From Candidatus Magasanikbacteria bacterium CG10_big_fil_rev_8_21_14_0_10_47_10 (lineage in GTDB: Bacteria; Patescibacteriota; Patescibacteriia; Magasanikbacterales; UBA922), in NCBI GenBank assembly GCA_002773135.1, contig PFCB01000002.1:3327-40299 (forward strand): a DNA stretch of 36,973 nucleotides. Reading direction: 5' to 3'. A program made the translations under genes and the position numbers. Of this stretch, positions 33,465 through 36,973 are shown piece after piece. Each line of letters begins with the position of its first letter. The stretch's first letter is position 1. The notes below the pieces were generated by a model. It made no database searches, was not told the DNA's origin, and saw nothing but the letters and a program-made list of their open reading frames with translations.

Positions 33465-34712
33465 ATGAACAAGCAACACCTCACTGACTACGATCCGGCT
33501 ATTCAAAAAGCAATTGAAAGCGAGCTGAACCGACAGGAATCAGGTCTGGAAATGATCCCATCGGAAAATTTTGTATCCCTGGCTGTATTGGAGGCGCTTG
33601 GATCAGTGCTCACAAATAAATATTCAGAAGGCTACCCCGGAAAGAGATACTACGGCGGCTGTGAATTTATTGATGTGGTTGAACAGCTTGCCATCGACAG
33701 AGCCAAAGAAATTTTTGGTGCCGAGCATGTTAATGTGCAACCACTTTCCGGCGCGCCAGCCAATGTCGCCTGTTACTTTGCACTGCTAGAACCCGGTGAC
33801 ACGATATTGGGCATGGATTTGTCTCACGGTGGACACCTGACGCACGGCCACCCGGTGACCAGCATTGCAAAAGTATTTAACTTTGTCCGGTACAAAACAG
33901 ATGCCCAAGGTCTTATAGACATGGACAACCTGCGCGCCATGGCCCTCGAGCACAAACCAAAACTGATCCTGGTCGGCTACAGCGCGTATTCCAGAGAAAT
34001 TGATTACCCCGCAATCAAGCAAATTGCTGACGAGGTTGGCGCCATGACCATGGCGGATATCGCCCACATTGCCGGACTTATTGCCGGAAAACAAATGAAC
34101 AATCCTGTTCCAATTTTTGATGTTGTTTCAACTACAACGCACAAAACTCTGCGTGGCCCTCGAGGCGGCATGATTATGTGCAAAAAAGACTTTGCCAAAA
34201 AAATTGATAAAGCTATCTTCCCCGGACTTCAAGGCGGCCCACATGAAAATAATATTGCAGGGAAAGCCATTGCGTTTAAAGAAGCACTGGAACCGGCGTT
34301 TGTGGACTATGCCAAACAAATAAAAGCAAACGCAAAAGTGCTGGAGCGAAAGTTCAATGAGTTTGGATATACACTCATGTTTGGCGGGACAGACAATCAC
34401 CTTCTGTTGATTGATGTCACACCAAAAGGACTGACCGGTGCTGAGGCTGAAAAGGCACTTGACCACGCAGGCATTACAGTAAATAAAAACATGATTCCGG
34501 ATGATCCTCGCTCTCCGATGGATCCGTCCGGGATTCGTCTTGGAACCCCGGCATTAACAACGCGCGGAATGAAAGAAGCTGACATGGAAACAGTAGCTGT
34601 TCTTATTGAACAAGCACTAACGCACCATACGGATGAGTCTGTCTTGCAACGTGTTCGCGAGGAAGTAAAAGCACTGACATTGCAATTTCCTCTCTACCCG
34701 GAACATCGATAA
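33465..34712 (+). CDS. glyA: Serine hydroxymethyltransferase GlyA
   Basis: PLP enzyme converting serine and tetrahydrofolate to glycine and 5,10-methylene-THF. 415 residues, full length. Motifs: LEMIPSENFVSLAVLEALGS, the KYSEGYPGKRYYGG block, MDLSHGGHLTHG, and the PLP-binding lysine K227 in STTTHKTLRGPRGG. The end LGTPALTTRGMKE is canonical. Its stop is 2 nt before tsaE, so the two are co-transcribed. No convincing Shine-Dalgarno site is visible. Confidence 0.97.
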   Translation: MNKQHLTDYDPAIQKAIESELNRQESGLEMIPSENFVSLAVLEALGSVLTNKYSEGYPGKRYYGGCEFIDVVEQLAIDRAKEIFGAEHVNVQPLSGAPANVACYFALLEPGDTILGMDLSHGGHLTHGHPVTSIAKVFNFVRYKTDAQGLIDMDNLRAMALEHKPKLILVGYSAYSREIDYPAIKQIADEVGAMTMADIAHIAGLIAGKQMNNPVPIFDVVSTTTHKTLRGPRGGMIMCKKDFAKKIDKAIFPGLQGGPHENNIAGKAIAFKEALEPAFVDYAKQIKANAKVLERKFNEFGYTLMFGGTDNHLLLIDVTPKGLTGAEAEKALDHAGITVNKNMIPDDPRSPMDPSGIRLGTPALTTRGMKEADMETVAVLIEQALTHHTDESVLQRVREEVKALTLQFPLYPEHR

Positions 34713-34714
34713 CC

Positions 34715-35185
34715 ATGGAACACATATCATATTCCGAACAAGACACCAACGAACTGGCCAAACAGGTTGCAGCACAGCTTCGTGGCGGAGATGTTGTGTT
34801 GCTTTTTGGTAAGCTTGGCGCTGGTAAAACAACGTTTACCAAAGCGCTTGCAAAAACACTTGGCGTTCGAGATGATATCACCAGTCCAACATTTGCACTC
34901 ATGAATGTGTACGATATTAATCAGCCAACATCCGGTATAAAAAATTTTGTACACATCGACACATATCGTCTCAAAAATGAACAAGATCTCCTTGATATTG
35001 GCGCGCAAGATTATGTCGGAGACCCGGATGCCATTGCTGTTATTGAGTGGCCGGAAAATGTTGAAAAGCTGATAGATAAAAAAAGAGTGATTTCTATTTC
35101 TATCAATCACTCTGGAGAAACGGAACGCGTATTTTCAATTAACGGTCCGGACGACGACCACTCTGCCAAAAACGATAGAGTTTAA
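34715..35185 (+). CDS. tsaE: tRNA threonylcarbamoyladenosine biosynthesis ATPase TsaE
   Basis: TsaE works with TsaB and TsaD to make t6A37 in ANN-decoding tRNAs. 156 residues. Walker A GKLGAGKTT (32-40), SPTFALMNVY, the HIDTYRL strand, and IEWPENVEKL are family marks. TsaB/TsaD are not in the window. The last 47 nt overlap the 3' end of the convergent phospholipase-D gene, so its C-terminus (about the last 15 residues, acidic and basic) is under double coding. Confidence 0.93.
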   Translation: MEHISYSEQDTNELAKQVAAQLRGGDVVLLFGKLGAGKTTFTKALAKTLGVRDDITSPTFALMNVYDINQPTSGIKNFVHIDTYRLKNEQDLLDIGAQDYVGDPDAIAVIEWPENVEKLIDKKRVISISINHSGETERVFSINGPDDDHSAKNDRV

Positions 35186-36248
35186 GAGCAAGCCACTCCT
35201 TTACTCTGTGCATTTTTCCACGATCTTCCCAATTTAAATCATCCAAGCGAACCGCCTTGCCAATCCACTCTTCCAGAGTGGATTTTATTTTTTGCACAGT
35301 TGGTTTGTGTCTAAATTTCACATTGGCTTCATAATTTTCATACATACTTCCCTCCTCCAAATTGGTGCTGCCAACCATGGCCCACTCGTCGTCCACAATT
35401 ATTCCTTTGCCATGCATCATACTGCGCATAAGGTGAACCTTGACGCCATTTTTTTTCATGAGAGAAAAATATGTATAGGCAGCGTACGTTGCCAACCGAA
35501 GATCGGTTCGAAATGGAATAAGCAAATCAACCTTGATTCCCCTTTTTTGCGCTTGCCATAGCGCCTCGATAAATTTTTTATCCGGCAAATAGTATGGAGA
35601 AAACAAAATAACACGCTCACGCGCCTTGAGAAGCGCCTCGGTGTAAACTTTTCTTGTCTTTGACTGTGTCTGACTTGAATCATCATAAATAAATTCAAGG
35701 TCATCAATACCCTTGGCAACACGAAATTTATATTTAAGCAAATACTTCACATGTTCCTTTGCTCCCCCGCAAATCATATACATTTTTGCAAAAGCGCGCA
35801 GCATGGAACGCACGGCATCCCCCTCAATCTTTACATGAATGTCCAACCAATCTTTCATGGACTTTTGCACATTCACGCCGCCGATAAATCCAATGTGCTC
35901 ATCAACAATCAACAATTTTCTGTGCGTGCGTGCGGCAAAACGTGTCCAAATGCCTCGGTATCGATGTTTTCTCTCGTGAAAAAATTGCAAATCCACCCCT
36001 TTCTCTTTGAGTGAATGTGCACGCTTACGAGACAATCCGAAGCTACCAAGGTAGTCAACAATGACTTTAACATCCACGCCATCAGAAGCCTTTTTTTCGA
36101 GTATGTCAAAAAAACGACTTCCGGCCTCATCGTCAACAAAAATATACATCTCCCAGTAGACCGACTTATTGGCCCGAGAAATGGCCCGATACATGGCATC
36201 CCAAGCCTCGTGCGTCGTGGGATAAATTTTGTACTTGTCTTGCGGCAT
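35139..36248 (-). CDS. Phospholipase D-type cardiolipin synthase homologue
   Basis: 369 residues. Two HKD motifs: H109-x-K111-x4-D116 in THRKLLIVD followed by GFIGGVNV, and H279-x-K281-x4-D286 in MHGKGIIVD followed by GSTNLEEGS. These make the phosphatidyl-transfer active site of cardiolipin synthases of the ClsB/YbhO type. No N-terminal membrane helices, unlike ClsA, so it is soluble or peripheral. The start is MPQDKYKIY; an upstream in-frame ATG lies across the promoter. CPR cells often lack full lipid synthesis, so remodelling of taken-up lipids is plausible. Its 3' end overlaps tsaE. Confidence 0.88.
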   Translation of the reverse strand: MPQDKYKIYPTTHEAWDAMYRAISRANKSVYWEMYIFVDDEAGSRFFDILEKKASDGVDVKVIVDYLGSFGLSRKRAHSLKEKGVDLQFFHERKHRYRGIWTRFAARTHRKLLIVDEHIGFIGGVNVQKSMKDWLDIHVKIEGDAVRSMLRAFAKMYMICGGAKEHVKYLLKYKFRVAKGIDDLEFIYDDSSQTQSKTRKVYTEALLKARERVILFSPYYLPDKKFIEALWQAQKRGIKVDLLIPFRTDLRLATYAAYTYFSLMKKNGVKVHLMRSMMHGKGIIVDDEWAMVGSTNLEEGSMYENYEANVKFRHKPTVQKIKSTLEEWIGKAVRLDDLNWEDRGKMHRVKEWLALKLYRFWQSGRRPDR

Positions 36249-36254
36249 GAATAT

Positions 36255-36282
36255 ACTATATACTATAAATTGATTTTGTCCA
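36255..36282 (-). promoter_or_regulatory. Possible promoter of the phospholipase-D gene
   Basis: Minus strand: -35 TGGACA (36277-36282), 16-bp spacer, -10 TATAGT (36255-36260), 6 nt before the ATG. The TATAGTA unit is repeated, so the exact box is uncertain. Confidence 0.4.
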
Positions 36283-36319
36283 TGGGAGAGGAATACCATA
36301 CATAAATACCGTCATACTT

Positions 36320-36973
36320 ATGAAAAATCCGGAATTTCTGCAAAAAAAATATGGCCTGCACAATGCGCCGGAAGTGGAGAGGGCGGCACAGCGTAAGGGA
36401 AGGAGGACAGGAGAAAAGGTATCTCAAGCCCCCGAGGTTCGTATTCAAAACTATCTGGACCGGCTCGGAAACATTTTTAATCCCCCTGAACGCGACAACG
36501 GCAGGGTTGATCGCAAAGAGCGCAATCTCTCCCTGATGAAAAACTTCATGCACAACAACCTTATCGTGAAGCCGGGTATTGCCACGGATGAATATCTCAA
36601 GTATGATCAGCGTCTTGCGCGCGAGCGCGGTCACGGCGATGTGAAAGTGCCGGACGAAACAAAAAACAAAATCACTTCAGCTGTAGAGACGGTCGCGAGC
36701 GGCGCAGACATACGACATCAGCTGCAGGGCTTTTCAAATAAAGAAAAACAGATGGCCGAGGAAATCATTGCCCGTATGGATGAGCAAACACGCTCTTTGG
36801 ATAAATGGGTGGACTACCTGGCCTCGGATGACGCTCTGTATCCGGACTGGCTTAAATACTGGGCCATGCGCAGTGTTATTGGGCTTTCCTCGTACGACAA
36901 AGACGAGAAGCGATTCCCAATCCGTAATGAAAGAACAACAAACCCATTCCCGGATTTAAACCAACAGGCGCTA
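36320..36973 (+). CDS. Large unknown protein, N-terminal 218 residues, cut by the window end
   Basis: Open frame from MKNPEFLQKKYGLHNAPEVE to the right edge. The sequence is soluble, charged and mostly helical, with no signal peptide or membrane helix. The part YPDWLKYWAMRSVIGLSSYD and NPFPDLNQQAL looks like a conserved core. I have an impression of a recurrent CPR protein of unknown function but cannot name it. A possible weak promoter (TTGTCC at 36276, TACATA 17 bp later) lies upstream. It is divergent from the phospholipase-D gene. Function unknown; most of the gene may lie outside. Confidence 0.75.
   Translation, partial: MKNPEFLQKKYGLHNAPEVERAAQRKGRRTGEKVSQAPEVRIQNYLDRLGNIFNPPERDNGRVDRKERNLSLMKNFMHNNLIVKPGIATDEYLKYDQRLARERGHGDVKVPDETKNKITSAVETVASGADIRHQLQGFSNKEKQMAEEIIARMDEQTRSLDKWVDYLASDDALYPDWLKYWAMRSVIGLSSYDKDEKRFPIRNERTTNPFPDLNQQAL

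Overview
The window reads as a chromosome segment of a Patescibacteria/CPR bacterium, most likely in the Parcubacteria-Magasanikbacteria/Uhrbacteria part of that group. This placement is inferred from gene style, not from a marker tree. Genes are packed stop-to-start (ATGA, TAATG and convergent stop overlaps). UGA is used as a normal stop codon, so the recoded UGA-glycine code of Gracilibacteria/Absconditabacteria is excluded. Most of the window has a moderate base composition, with two clearly GC-rich islands (about 18.25-18.70 kb and 23.04-24.45 kb).

Layout. 1-0.8 kb: gatC-gatA (gatA cut by the window edge). 0.8-6.1 kb: a type IV pilus operon running leftwards (pilM, a lone receiver protein, a prepilin and the prepilin peptidase) that continues into a Nudix hydrolase and ligA. 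6.2-10.4 kb: dus, dnaG and rpoD, a version of the macromolecular-synthesis operon. 10.5-18.1 kb: secA-secD-secF plus two membrane proteins. This SecD carries an insertion resembling two parvulin-type peptidyl-prolyl isomerase domains. 18.2-18.7 kb: GC island 1, two small genes (one a zinc ribbon) fired divergently from secA. 18.8-20.9 kb: a basic-tailed protein, hpf, a decayed four-helix-bundle (S23) gene and murB. 21-23 kb: an ATP-grasp ligase overlapping an NlpC/P60-like cysteine peptidase. 23.0-24.6 kb: GC island 2, a self-contained unit with a promoter, a leader hairpin, a 338-residue protein of unknown function, about 350 nt of consecutive multi-part hairpins that looks like a structured RNA, and a terminator. 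24.6-28.3 kb: mraY, an ATE/Bpt-like transferase, a small membrane protein and an Mpl/MurC-type ligase. 28.3-28.8 kb: repeats and a LysW-like zinc ribbon. 28.8-33 kb: a PLP enzyme, a Trm9-like methyltransferase back to back with elp3, and an EamA transporter. 33-37 kb: Nudix, glyA, tsaE, a phospholipase-D-type cardiolipin synthase homologue, and the start of a large unknown gene.

Themes. Cell-wall synthesis (murB, mraY, mpl-like, possibly the ATP-grasp/NlpC pair), export (secADF), pili, and translation (gatCA, hpf, dus, tsaE, elp3/Trm9-like) dominate. At six native genes or operon heads the -10 hexamer lies 8-9 nt before the ATG, which implies leaderless mRNAs. Both GC islands instead have proper leaders with strong Shine-Dalgarno sites. 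The GC islands, above all the protein-plus-structured-RNA unit at 23.0-24.6 kb, are the best candidates for something undescribed.
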